The translations under genes and the position numbers were made by a program. A model generated the notes under the pieces. The model saw only the letters and a program-made list of their open reading frames with translations, was not told the DNA's origin and searched no databases. Source: Spongilla lacustris (Eukaryota > Porifera > Demospongiae > Spongillida > Spongillidae). From it: a stretch of DNA of 64,000 nt. Location: the NCBI GenBank assembly GCA_949361645.1, contig OX442420.1:8619545-8683544 (forward strand), in the 5' to 3' direction. This document shows positions 34,764-46,894 of this stretch, in pieces; positions within the stretch are counted from its first letter, which is position 1; each line of letters opens with the position of its first letter.

Positions 34764-34960
34764 GTGTCGTTCGGCAGGGAGGCGTCAGTGTCCATGGAGT
34801 CGCCGAGCCGGATATGTCCAGCATAGCAATGACTACTGACAGGATCCTTCTGCCGCTCTCTGGCGGGACAACGGTCACGCGAGTGACATTCTTATCAGTC
34901 GGGTTAGGCTTGGAGCTGATGACGGTTTCAACATGAACCTGGACATTTTAGCTGGGGGTG
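34764..34960 (-). pseudogene. Truncated 5' fragment of the VWA-Hint gene
   Basis: Matches codons 13-76 of the 8212-10173 gene. A deletion of about 13 bp follows the ATG, and an insertion of a few bases breaks the MIDAS region (D-I-S-G-S kept, then frame lost). Joined downstream to the membrane-protein tail; the frame D-A-S-L-P-N-D-T-T / A-I-C-M-G crosses the junction openly. Confidence 0.85.
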
Positions 34961-36140
34961 TGGTATAATCAAGGCCCATACGTATATATTGACCTAAAAA
35001 TAGAGGTGACGAAAAATTAAAGCTATTTTCGGATGGTGACGTTTCATGCCCGATGCATCGATGGAATCAATAGTAATGTCTTGACGAATGTGTGCCATAG
35101 ACTTTGGTACGAATCTGATGTACGGATTTGATGGTACTTCTGCTCTAGTAGATTGCAGGTTTTAGTCAAGGCGTGCCTCCTCCTATGTCGTGGTGACCTC
35201 TGACAATGTATACGGTCTTTACACGTACATGTATAATTCAAAACTATGATGAAATACGTGATACATTTTTAAAGCTATAACAAATTTTCTTTGATTGTGG
35301 AACACCTTGTAAATCAAAAATATGTTTATTTATTTTTTAAATGTTTGTCATGGAGGAAAACGCTGCAGCCTTGGTAAAACAGTAGTATTTTCACATGTAA
35401 CACCCGAGATATCGATGTAGTAAGTGAGAATCGATGGAATATCTGAGTCCTGTGCTCTCATATTACAGTTACAATGCATTTATCTTTATAGGATTCATTC
35501 TTCTAGTGAGAAATTTCTTGTATCACCATGCAGCTGTCACTTTCTTTAATAGCCACCATATGCATACTGGCCATGTTGCTTAAACTTTAGAACTTGAATT
35601 CCAGTAACCTGAATTTCAGTGCATAACATGTAATCTGCCCTAAAATTGCCTAGAAAAATGATTTGGACTGAAAAAGGATTTCTTGTCAACCGTGGCATTA
35701 CTAAACCATGAGTTGGGAGAAATGTTTGAAACAAAAGTACCATACTGGAATGATGATTTCAATTGCATGCAATGAAAACACTGCATGCATGTTGAGGAAG
35801 TTATACAGGGCACTGAGTAATGAATGCATCATTCCATGCATGCACAGAGAATACAAGAAAAATATTATTACATAACTCTAGCTCCACTTAGCGCATGCAG
35901 GCACATAATAGCAATACACAGTATATGGCATAAGAGATGGCAGCTCTACCAGCCCATAAATATATTTTGCTTCTCCAACAGATGGTCATCTAATCTTTCA
36001 TAGCACATTTGCATGTTGTTTCTCTCCGTATTGTCCCAGAGGTGAAAAGAGGGGTGTGAAATTAAAGTTATAATTTGTTAATCATTAGCATATACATAGT
36101 ATAACAGAACTCAACAATGCAATGCAGAGGCTCAGCTCAG

Positions 36141-39138
36141 CTACACATGTCCAAACTGTTGTAAAACAGATTTGTAATTAACCAGTTGCTTCCTGCAACG
36201 ATCCACTTGAGTCTTGTACTGCTTCAACTGTTGGTTTGTGGATTGAATCTCATCCTGGGCAGCTCCTAACTTTTGCTGCATCACATTGTAACTGTGCTCC
36301 AGATCAGTACACCTTTGCTCCGTCTCAGTATATCTCCCCTGTAGCTCACCATAAGCTGTTTCCTTTGCTTCCAGTTCCATTTGAAGGCTGTTTACTTTCT
36401 TTTTAAATTCTTCCACCAATTCGCTATACTTAACATGAAGCTCTTGCTTGAAGTCAACTTCATATGTTTTTGGCTAAATGTATATATTTCAGGAGAGAAA
36501 TTGAGAAAACTAATCATCCGGTATGAATGTTGTGTCCACTGATCAGTTGATCACTACTGACAGTCTTTTATAAAAAAAATTTGAACCTTATGTAATTCCA
36601 GAAAAGATTACCATGCAGTGCTGCAAACATTAATTTGCGTTTGGATAACTTCTCAGGTAGAAAAGACATATCCCTTGTGGGATTATAATTTTCAAAGATC
36701 ATACCCATATTTGTTATGATCTTTTATTATAAACCTACAAGGATGAATTGCTGGACACAACCTATACATGTAGGTGGCATACATTTATGGTGGGGTCATT
36801 TTTTACTACATAGATGTACTGTTCCATGGATATCAATGTATAAAAAAGCCTTATGGTTCATACGAGAACACATGGTACATGTAAATGCTTATCGGTTTTC
36901 ATAGGCCTACCTGTGCTTGTAAGTGAAGTATTTTGTTGTGAAGTTCCCCAATCTGTGAGAAGATAAAGAAGATATCTTCAGTTGCAAGCATTTGGTGTAA
37001 ACTTGCAGTAAAAGGTAGCATTAACTATTAATAAGCTAGCACAGAAACATCACTACAGTGCTGATGATCAGTGCTTTGCATAAAATCTTCACATATTGCT
37101 GCTCTTTCACTTGAAAGGACTGAAAGCTTTTAAGAAAACGGCCATTGTACTAAGTTGGTCATGTATATGCAGAGCCAGTTTCATTGTACATCATATTATA
37201 CTAAAACCAGCACAAAAAAACCTTGGCAGCAGAGTATTCACTGAACTTGCTTGCTGTGGGTCACGGGTCACAAGGTTAGGGGGTGGGGTGGGGTGGGAGG
37301 TTGTAAGTTGGGGCTATAAGTGACATGCACTTTACGTAACTTCCCAATGAATATGACTTATTTCCCATTTTATGAGGGGGCGGGTTTATCAATCATATCG
37401 ACAAATGCATACATACATACAGGATACTCTTCAATACCTGCTGATTGGAGATCTCTTGGAGCTTCTGAAGTTTCTCCTGCAAAGACATCCAATTACACAA
37501 CACATCGGTGATATGTGTACATGTACATGAATGTACATGTATATATAAAATACACACAATGTCGATCTTACATGTAGATTTATTATTCAAGGATTGGGTA
37601 TGAGATAATGTATATCCATATGTACACTTTTAAGCACATGTGAGACAGTGGAAATGCATGGCCATGCAAGTAAGAACAACTTAATACCGCATCCGTGAGT
37701 TAAGAGGGTACAAATTTAGGGGAAACTAAAAACCTAAAAGATCCGCTAGCAATAAAATCACAGGTACTGGTTGTAAAATAAGTAGAGTAACCTTTTACAC
37801 TATGTTCACATTATAATTTATGAGAGCTGCAACGATCGCAGTTTTGATGCACACACTTTAAATAGGCATATTGCGGTACTACACTTATCATTTTATCATT
37901 TTGCACCCCTTCCCTTCTTGACTGTAAATTCATAAGCATACATGAGCCATCTATATCAATGCAGCTCTTAGTTTCCCTAATAATTAAAATTACATGTGCA
38001 TGAAGACTCGCAAAACATCGTGAAAAGCATCCAAGTTTAAACGCACGCGGAAATGTATAGAGTTATTTAGACACGATAGAACACATGCACACAGTTAAAA
38101 AAATACATCGCTTACGACTGAAAATCGATTGAAATGTGTAATAGTTCAACTTGGCTTATACAATGTGATTATTGCCATTTTTCTATGATGATGAATTAAG
38201 GTTTCATCGGAATGGACCCCTTTTATATCGCCGCATTTGTAGCATCTAGCGAGCTGAATGATCTCTCACAAAATGCATCCAATGTTGTCTCAAGAGTTGT
38301 ACTTTCACATTACTGTATTTGAAAACAAAAATACCCATCAGCGGACCTTTTAGTTTTTTTACTTCCCCCAAAAACGGCTTAAATTTACCCACTTTACTCG
38401 CGGATGCGGTATTAATGGCAGAGCCCACACTTAAATACACATGTACAATGATAATTACAATTCACATGTATACCACCTATACATGCAAATGTACTATACA
38501 ATATAAAAATTAAGTAGAGTTTTCTCTATTTTTCACATGCTTGTACATAATGCAGGTAAAATCCAATATACAATGCTACTGAATGTGGTACACTTTTACA
38601 CTTGCACACTCTTATATTCACCACTAATCGTGCTGTTCCCACAACCTTGTCATCCCACTACATTTACAATATGTATCATGCTCACCTCCAAATCATTCTT
38701 CTGCGATGCCATTTGTTTTGATTCTGATATTATCACAGCTGTATTTTGAGCAACTCTTTCCAACTTCTGCAATCTTGTTGTCATCAGAGCCAGTCTGGAA
38801 TCCCTCTCTGCAAGAGCACTCTCTTTAGCAGCCAGCTGTGACCTAAACAGGTCACATACTGTGCAGGCCTGACTAGCTGGTGACACACTTCTCAGCTTCA
38901 CCTCCAGCTCTGTGCACCTGTCTCTCTGACGCTTAACTTCATTCTGAAGGAAGTCCACCTCCATGCTAAGCTTCTTACACTCCATTGCATCAGAGCATGG
39001 TTCACTGATAGTCACACTCTGGCTCCTGATAGCTGCCAGCTCCTGCTGCAAAGACTCCACCTCCTTGGTCAGCTTCCTGTTCTGCTCCTCCAGTAGCATG
39101 GTGGCCATTACTGCCTCACTTTGATTCTCGTTGGTATA
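36141..39138 (-). CDS. UBAN-like coiled-coil protein, copy 3 (partial gene)
   Basis: Exons equivalent to copy 2: about 39138-38686, 37476-37438, 36952-36911 and 36473-36141. The last exon reads Y-E-V-D-F-K-Q-E-L: the UBAN Glu is kept but the following Arg is Leu. The acceptor of the 151-codon exon, CTGCAG in copy 2, is changed here to GCACAATATAT, so the exon may use a weaker AG (CGAG near 39130) or be skipped. The intron between the 13-codon and 151-codon exons is about 750 bp longer than in copy 2. No upstream exons found. Possibly decaying. Confidence 0.65.
37680..38410. mobile_element. Private insertion in unit 2, with inverted ends
   Basis: Absent from the equivalent place in unit 1 (near 12815). 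It begins with TAATACCGCATCCGTGAGT at 37683 and ends with ACTCGCGGATGCGGTATTAA at about 38395-38414, which is inverted with one mismatch (about 18 bp TIR). TTAA and TAAT words flank both ends. No transposase seen; about 730 bp, non-coding. Confidence 0.8.
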
Positions 39139-40370
39139 TATTGTGCAACTCATTTACATGCCACATTCAGCCTTTGCAATACCTGCTTGGGCATATAAGG
39201 TTTGGAGAAGAATAGAACAATTGGTGGTGGAAGAAATTGTTACAATATTTTTAGAGTGCATATTGCAGAAAACATATTTTATGATGTGAAAAATTAAATG
39301 TCTCTATATGTCTACTCCCATCAAGCAATCTGTAAAGAAAATGACCATGCTTGTTTTACACAAGCTGTGTGAATTTTCAAGAAACAAACCAATCCCTCTG
39401 CAAAAACACAACTTCAAACTACAGTAAAATTCTTTCCTTCAGGTATGGTTTGGTTTGATCTATCCATTCATTCAAAAACTATTGGAGACCTAGAAAAGGT
39501 CTAGTTTCATCCGCAGACCAATATACTTAGCAGCAACATCACTGCTATAAAGCGAAAAGTAATGCATATCCCCCCTCCCCCCCCCCCCCCCTCCCCCCTC
39601 CCCCCCCCCTCCCATTCTGACAGTAAGTGTCATAGCCTACAGGTTATCTATTATCTGTGATCCAATGTAAGATGCATAAAATTAGGGTTCCCGTGGGGTC
39701 CCACTTCTGTTCGACCTAAACATGAATACCCTCGGCATACGAGTTTGTGCGTATAGGCAATGGAATGTTGATTAACGTGACGTCACGTCCGGACTGCTGT
39801 TATAACTAAGTTGTCAGTCCAAGAAACGGTAACGCGATCACGACTTTCTAAAAGGGAAATGGCTGCTGGTACTCCTGATCTGCATGTGGCGCTAACTGTA
39901 GTTTCAAACGTTAACATTAATAGCGCGAGGGTTGGGCTAGAATACGAAGGAGGTCTTCACAATCATTGAAAAACTGGGACACCCCCCCCCCCCCCCCCCA
40001 CGCTTATAAATTGGCTCTCCCTATAAAGCGGGTTCGAATTAAGCACTCTTCGATCAAGTGCATGTTAATTATACATGTATATACACCTTTTTAAAAAAAG
40101 CGTCTTAAGCTACGAAGAGAAATGACTAACGATTGAACCCCCCCCCCCCCCCCCCCCCCCACGATCTCTATAAAGGACTGCACTCAATTTTGGACATAAT
40201 GCAATTCATCCTTAACAGAACTTACTCTCGAGTCTCGACTGGACAGTGGACTGTGTCTGTCTGTGTCAGTTCGATGTACTACCGGGGTAGTAGCTATTAA
40301 TTCAAAACGACGAGACGTGATCAAGTCACGTGATGGTAATTCCCCACATTACTGACAAGTCCCACGAGGA
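39139..40370. other. Upstream region of coiled-coil copy 3
   Basis: C-rich tracts at 39571-39612, 39981-39998 and 40137-40160. Contains the conserved CTCGAGTCTCGACTGGACAG block and the CACGTG E-box near 40328. 39600-39660 and 39720-39900 contain sequence not seen in unit 1. No exon recognised. Confidence 0.4.
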
Positions 40371-40586
40371 ATGGAAATATTTGCCGCAGAAGTTGTAGAG
40401 CAAGGGAACCTATTAGGGAACAACCTACTTCCCTTTACTGATGTGGACAGCCTATGCCGGCATATGCATTGCATGCTACAGAAACAATTTAAAAAACATC
40501 TGGTACTGATGTCACAGGGTGCAGATCGCGAATTAGGAACAACCACATCAAAGGGTTGTGATATAAACACAGCTGTGTGGGGTTAG
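40371..40586 (+). CDS. Hypothetical small protein (71 aa)
   Basis: ATG to TAG frame, mixed hydrophilic, with C-R-H-M-H-C-M in the middle. It follows a conserved E-box block shared with unit 1, where the frame is broken. No family recognised. It may be the start of a divergently transcribed gene or chance. Confidence 0.3.
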   Translation: MEIFAAEVVEQGNLLGNNLLPFTDVDSLCRHMHCMLQKQFKKHLVLMSQGADRELGTTTSKGCDINTAVWG

Positions 40587-41520
40587 CCACTCGCTTATAA
40601 ACGAAATTTACAATGCAGTGTACGCGTAAATATTAATCCCCATGCCCACGAGGTCGCTAAGTTACATGGCTATTGAAACCTAAGACAAACAAGGCTCATT
40701 CTGGGAGATTGCATCTTCAAGCGATCGACGAATCGCTTAACCACCAGCCACCGGCGAAGACCACAGGAGCTGGCCATGGCCTAGGCAGGTGGGAGCCAAA
40801 TTAAGATAAATTCATTGTAAACATGTGACTGTTGATTTAAGGATTGTAATGAGATTTAGTGTTCCTTAGAATTGACTGACCAACCTCCATACCTACATGT
40901 ATATGTCAATTATTAACTTCATAAGCACTATTGTATAATGTACATGTCAATTATTAACTTCATTTGCAACCACACAGACAGTTGGTGGGGTTACCTTCCC
41001 CAGTTCCAGCCAGATCACATGGCTTAGTTAGTCATAACAATGCAGTCAGTCACTTTCTCAAGTCATTCATCCCAGTCCAATGGATCTGTTGTAGTCAGCT
41101 CAGTCCTGTTGGTCATAACCAGTCACCTCTCTGGGGTGAAAAGACAAGTACTGACATCGAAATTATTGTTATATCGCATAATGAAATACCTGCAGATTGA
41201 ATTGATAGAGGGGTATGATATGTTCATCTATCCAAGCAGCAGCTCATGGATGAAGCCGTAGACCAAGGAAATGACTCACCCACTAAAGTGATCACAAATC
41301 TTGTGTCTGTGATTTTACGCGGCCCAGTTGCAAAAAGAAAGCTGGCCCTGTGTATTCGCAAGCATCAGCAGGCCATTACGCGACCACCAGTCCCTCTTAT
41401 TCCTTCCCCAGATAGTGTCCTTTGCACTCCAGCAGGACAATGCTGTCTCAGTATTGGGCAACACAAGTGTCAATCAATTGTATTTCAGTACATGCTGTGA
41501 CACTATGTATCTGAATTAGT

Positions 41521-42203
41521 AGTCCGCCCACCTATTTATTTATATCACTTTCAGTAAGCCGCTCACTGTTAGGTATGCATCATTGAATGTACCTATGATT
41601 CATAAAATTCGCCCCCAACATTTAGAAAATAATTAGGCCCTCCAGCCATTTGACTACAAGTCTCCACCTCACACCTGGAATATTCCACATTTTGTTTTAG
41701 GACTCATTTTTGGAATCAATGTCAAAGTTTACGATCACCAAAAAGTTTTTTTCATGTCAATGGACAAACCTATAGCTAAGTATTTATACCCCATATGTGT
41801 ATTGGCCATCAACACCCCCAGTTAAATACTAAGAATCCATAGGTTAATATTGAAACATGTATTCTAACAAGCTCTTTCAGAAGAAAAGTGGGGTTTGTTT
41901 TTTTTTTTGGGGGGGGGAGGGGGGGGGGGGGGGGGAATTAGATTGAGATGTACATATTAAGATGCATGTGTGCCTATGCCATGAAAAAGTTGTCTGTGTG
42001 CAATGTTTGTATACAATATAGGTATCTACCATTAAATCAATACATGATTTAGATGTACATGTATCTTCTGTTTTATTCAGCTCTGCAAATGAATATTTTA
42101 TATAAAGCATATCATAAAACATTGATGGAATGTTACACAACTGAAGAAGTACAACTCCATCAGCACTACTGACTACCATACTAAATGCACTAATTGTACA
42201 CAG
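41521..42203. other. Intergenic; duplicate of 29001-29070 and poly-G
   Basis: 41909-41936 is a G tract; 41983-42050 matches the right flank of the assembly gap. 42095-42180 matches 34430-34510, the region just after the membrane-protein stop. No gene. Confidence 0.6.
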
Positions 42204-45200
42204 CTAAATATCGTCTTCTAAAAGAGTTTCTCGCATATATTCATCATCACTGATAGCATTGTAGCTCATTCCAGGCTTGAATGTTGGTGTTTTCTCCTCT
42301 TCTTGTCTGTACCAAGCTATATCACGCTTTTTTATAAATTGATTCCATTTATAACATGTTTTCCCTGGTGCTGTTCTAACCATAGATACATGGCACTGTA
42401 AGGATGCACACAAAGCACAGGAAGACACTGCCCACGCAGATGGCTGTAGCAATATTTAGGCCACAAGTAGCTGAACCATTGTTGGAGGATGAATTAACAA
42501 TAGCTAATGAATTGATTACAATATTGATGTGCAAAAAGCATTCCAAAACACTAATGCCCACATTTTTGTAGATGGAAAATACAGTTAGAACAATCATCAG
42601 TGTGTGAATTATTATGATGATCATTAGCATGTCGCGTGGCTGTGATGAAAATATACCAAACACCGTGCAGTACATGATGCGAAGGAATAGAGTGGTACCA
42701 GTCCAAAACCGATACTTGTCCTTATATGGAGATTCATAGCTGTCAATGAAAGGTTTTATTTTCGTTATCCAGTGAAGTAACCTCCAGTGAGACCTAGCTA
42801 CAAGACATGGTGTGCACATAATCACAGCTGTGTAGGGAATAATGAATACTGCAAGCACCAGTAAGGTAGCTGTGAGGAGGATGGTATGCTTAGATCCAAG
42901 AAAAGGAATGTTTCCATCATACATCCAGATCAGTGAAGGACCTGTTGGCTGTGTGTCAATGTATGCAGGCATGAGTATTGTCATGATAGTGCGAAGCAAT
43001 TTTGCATACAAAAACAAAACTATCGTTGATATGATGGGGATAATCTTATACCGGCATAATCTGGAAATAGTTGCAGAGAAGTGACCAGACACAATGATGG
43101 TTATGATGATGATGCAGAGGTACACGGGGAATACAAACTGTAGCCACGTTTTGGAATAACTGTCCATACCATCATAAAGACAGGTCTCAATACCGAGGTC
43201 AAGGTTCAGCCAGGAAATAAAAGTGAATAAAATTTTTAGTATTTTACTGTTTGCACCACATGGAGGGAAAAAAATAGAGGAATTGATTCTTATCACAAAT
43301 GCATACAAAATAAGACCATTTACTTTTCCATTGGCAACTGTGAAATCAAATACTATCATAAACAAAACCAGCAGCACACCCATGAAGGCAAATGGGACGA
43401 CCAATAAGAGGTAGTAGTTGGAACATTCCCTACACTGAGATGATCCAAATGTCATACTGAGGCCATGTTGACACTGACCACACAACACATTCCTTCTGTT
43501 GTAGTTACATTGACTGCCAAAGTCAGAAACATTGATGAAAGTGGCATCAGAGCAATAGTCGAATGGACATTGATCAACAACTCCCAAGTCAGCATCTTGG
43601 TAGACACCTATCCATTTACCTTCAGGTTTAACGAATGTGAGGTCATTGATGTTACATACAAAGCTGTGGCGCATCAATAGACTATTACAGACACAAGCTG
43701 AAATTGAGTCATTTATATCAAAACCATCAGGACATGTCAAATTAATTGTTGCTACAATTTGTATTTTGTATTGAGAAGGCGACACTTCAGTAAGTGCTGT
43801 TTCAGTGGATAACACTAGTGTTTTATTAAATTTATCAATTTGAATGCTGTAGTCAAAACATTGCTTTGTTGTATACATTACATCAATGATTTGTACTGTG
43901 GGAAAGATGGAGTATAGAATCACTACAGTGGGTGCTATGCTGTTCCTCTGACCAACTGTGATAAATGATAGGTGAACCTGTTGTCCTGGATACCTCATGA
44001 CATTCATAAAGGTAGACGATGAACACGTACCTTCACATAAGCAAACAGATGTGGGCTCAGATGATATAAGAGGGAATGAGTTATTATTGTAACCATAGAT
44101 AGTTATAGTGTCAAATAAAGTCCCTCCAGTTAGTGTAACATTTAGTGCTATACCATACTGCCCTATGCAATTATCAATGCTTCCTCCATACAGCACACTG
44201 CCAACCTCACCTGCATAGTTGCCTTCAAAGTACAAGTGGACACCGAAACTGTCTATAATCGGAATACCAGCTGTGTCAATGATCCCAAAAAAGCAAGCTG
44301 CGGGAAAACCAACTGCTGACTGAGCTTCTCTTTGTACATATAAGGCTCCTCCTGCCAGAAGAGCTGTGTTATTTATAAAGGACACATTGCAAGGTGATGT
44401 GAATACTAGATATGACTGTGAATCAATGAACATTGCTCCACCATTCATTGCAGTGTTGTTGATGAAGGTAACCTGGCCGTTTGCTGCCACAACAACTTTA
44501 ACAGAAGTCAAGTACAGTACTCCTCCATTATCTTTAGTGGAATATGAACTAAAAATGACATTTCCCTCAAAGGTGATAGTATTTTGCAATGCCCATAATT
44601 GTGAGCTGGTAAAAGTGGTGTCACTAATATAAACATCAAAGTACTGGAATAGAGTATTCGCACCAGTAGTGTTAGTATTGTACAGCGATATAGAAGGGTT
44701 TGCATAGTAATAATTTGAACTAGCATAAATGGAATAGTTCATTTGTAGCACATCCAAGAACAAGCAGTTATTGATTTCAAGTGAAGGATAGTAGAGAAAA
44801 GCTTTGTTGGCTTGAAAAGTACTGGCATCAATGCCAAATGAGCTAGTACCAAAGTTACTATTAAATACGCAATTTTGTAACAGAAATGAAATAATGCTGT
44901 TGTCCACCATCACTGTAAAAAATCGTGATAATAACTGGATATTAAGAGCAGATCCAGTTATAACATCTGTTTTTATAAAGTTGCATTGAAATATCAAATC
45001 AGTAGCATTAATAGTAGCTGTAATATTGGAATTGACTACAATAAAGAATTGTATCCCAGCACCTGTATCAGATGCTACACCTCTTATGATGTAACTATTA
45101 GTCAGAGTGACTGTAAAATTACCAGATGTTGCATACAATAGAAAGAAGTTAGCTCCCGTGGAAGCTTGGTTTCTATAGAACACTGAGTTCTCAATGTCAG

Positions 45201-46116
45201 TGTTTACATTGAATGAGGTTTGCTCCATAGCAATGGACAAACCTGTGCCTGCATAGGTCAAAGTGCATGATGCTGATGCTCCATATGTACCATCAGTACC
45301 CAAGCTAAATAACAGGTATGAGAAACTGAGCCAATTGTTCGGCAGCAGAAATGACGAGTCATCAAACCGAATCAGTACATTCCCCCCAGCAAGTGTGCTG
45401 CAGTCCAATGAACCATTGTTGAGATAAGCAGTGGTGTGGTCATATGTCACACCATTACACTGCATGCCACCAGCATTGGTCTTCACCAACATGTCTTTTA
45501 CATACTGATTATTGGCAATAAATGAGGACCTTGTGATCTGTGATTGACCTAACACATTCACTGCTAACAAGCCATACCCGGTACTATTCTGGATGGAAAC
45601 ACCTTCCATTAAGAGGTTGGAGATATAGGACATGTAAATACCAGCTGAATTTAGCCCACAGTTCAAAATTGTCATATTGATCAAGGATAGGTTGCGAATA
45701 TTTGAAAAACTAAACCCCGATGCATTGGTACAAATAATGACAGTTGTCGACTGCATGAAGGTTATATTATAATCCTCATCATAAGGGTCAAAGCCATATT
45801 CCTTAACCTTCTCAGCCAGTGTGTGCTGTGTGAAGTTTTCAGACCCAATCAGGCTGATGTCGTCTTTGTCCTGTACCAGAAGGGGACTTCCTATGTCAAA
45901 TGTATGCACACCAGGCAGGAATATGAATTGTGTGCTAGTTTGAAAGTAGTAAGAAGAATTTTGGAGATATTTTGTAAGCTGGTAACATATTTGTCTTGGA
46001 CATGAAGTATGTGCATTTGGAGTGACGTAGAATATATTTTCATATTTTGAGGCAATATTTAAAGAACAGCTGCTTATTATGACCATAAATTGGAGCATAA
46101 ATACTTGATTCATCAC
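42204..46116 (-). CDS. Large beta-helix, multi-span membrane protein (1246 aa), tail frameshifted
   Basis: Intronless 1246-codon frame from ATG at 46116 to TAG at 42376. A hydrophobic signal peptide covers residues 1-22. The ectodomain to about 830 is built of repeated N-x-T/S and G-G-A-M/L strands (for example N-N-T-A-M-N-G-G-A-M-F, N-N-T-A-L-L-A-G-G-A-L-Y), typical of right-handed parallel beta-helices, with many N-glycosylation sites. Residues 830-898 are Cys-rich (C-G-Q-C-Q-H-G-L, C-R-E-C). From residue 899 there are about nine or ten hydrophobic spans. The conserved tail (to M-S-Y-N-A-I-S-D-D-E-Y and L-L-E-D-D-I) lies in another frame at 42207-42375; the paralogue at 34520-34763 has 8 extra bases here and reads through. 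So this copy lost its tail by an 8-bp deletion. A surface receptor or adhesion role is inference. Confidence 0.88.
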
Positions 46117-46368
46117 TGCATTGCAAAAGAGTAAAGTTCAGTACATGCCTTAAATACACAATGTTAAAGACGCTCCAAATTGAATACCGCTTTTTATTCA
46201 GTTCCCGAAAGCCAAACATACGACATAAGTGGACTGCATGGGGACGAATGGTCGAAAATTAACAAAGTACGTCTGGCTTGCGAGACTACTATACTATTAG
46301 GTTGCACTAATTGGGCTATTTGTCGGGCACCCGTTCACCCCATGTGCCTGTTTACTCAGTGGTTTCTG
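46117..46368. promoter_or_regulatory. Putative promoter region of the beta-helix gene
   Basis: The 250 bp between the start codon and a MITE. No clear TATA box or initiator was found. The nearby MITE brings two CRE-type TGACGTCA palindromes (46384-46391 and 46872-46879). Confidence 0.3.
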
Positions 46369-46894
46369 TAGAGGAGTTGCACCTGACGTCACGCGCGTCT
46401 TACATCACTGTTATGTTGCTATTTTACGAATTGAACAATAACCGGACGGGAGCGAACAACGAAGGAAAAAAGGCGCGCGGTGTCATACGCTCGCGTGGTA
46501 CATAAGTATAGCTATATGACGTATTACGTAACAAGACGCGTGTGACGTCCTCATATTAAATTCATAAATAACAACATTCATATGACGTAAGTTACGTAAC
46601 TACATGCATGTATACACTCACGATGCGTGTGACGTCAATGCAACTCTACATGTGCCAGTATAAATGATTTTTTAAAACAGAAAAGTAAACTGCATGCTAA
46701 ATTGCTGGCCAATACCCCGGCGGCCAATTGCAGCGGTTTGGAAGCCATAAAGGGCTCTTGTGGTTGATTTATTTCTTGTACAGTAAGCAGTTTTCTTTCC
46801 TCCGTTTATCTCGTACCCACGTTGCGTGTTTTTATAAAAACATTACCATACACGGTGATGTAAGATGCACGTGACGTCAGGTGCAACTCCTCTA
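46369..46894. mobile_element. TA-flanked MITE with 40-bp TIR and CRE palindromes
   Basis: Inverted ends GAGGAGTTGCACCTGACGTC at 46371 and its inverse ending 46892, continuing for about 40 bp (to CTTACATCAC) with a few mismatches. TA lies at both borders (46369-46370 and 46893-46894), as expected for Tc1/mariner-type insertion. Each TIR contains TGACGTCA, and additional GTGACGTC words are inside (46543, 46631). Confidence 0.85.

Larger units (their letters stand above)
34763..41520. repeat. Segmental duplication A, unit 2 (partner 9946-16250)
   Basis: Same order and orientation as unit 1; see that entry. The left breakpoint is sharp (…GATGGCTGT then CGTGTCGTTCGGCAGGGAGG). Unit 2 lacks the MITE at 14798 and the 15355-15600 block, and has private sequence such as 37680-38410 between the 13-codon and 151-codon exons. 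Confidence 0.9.
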
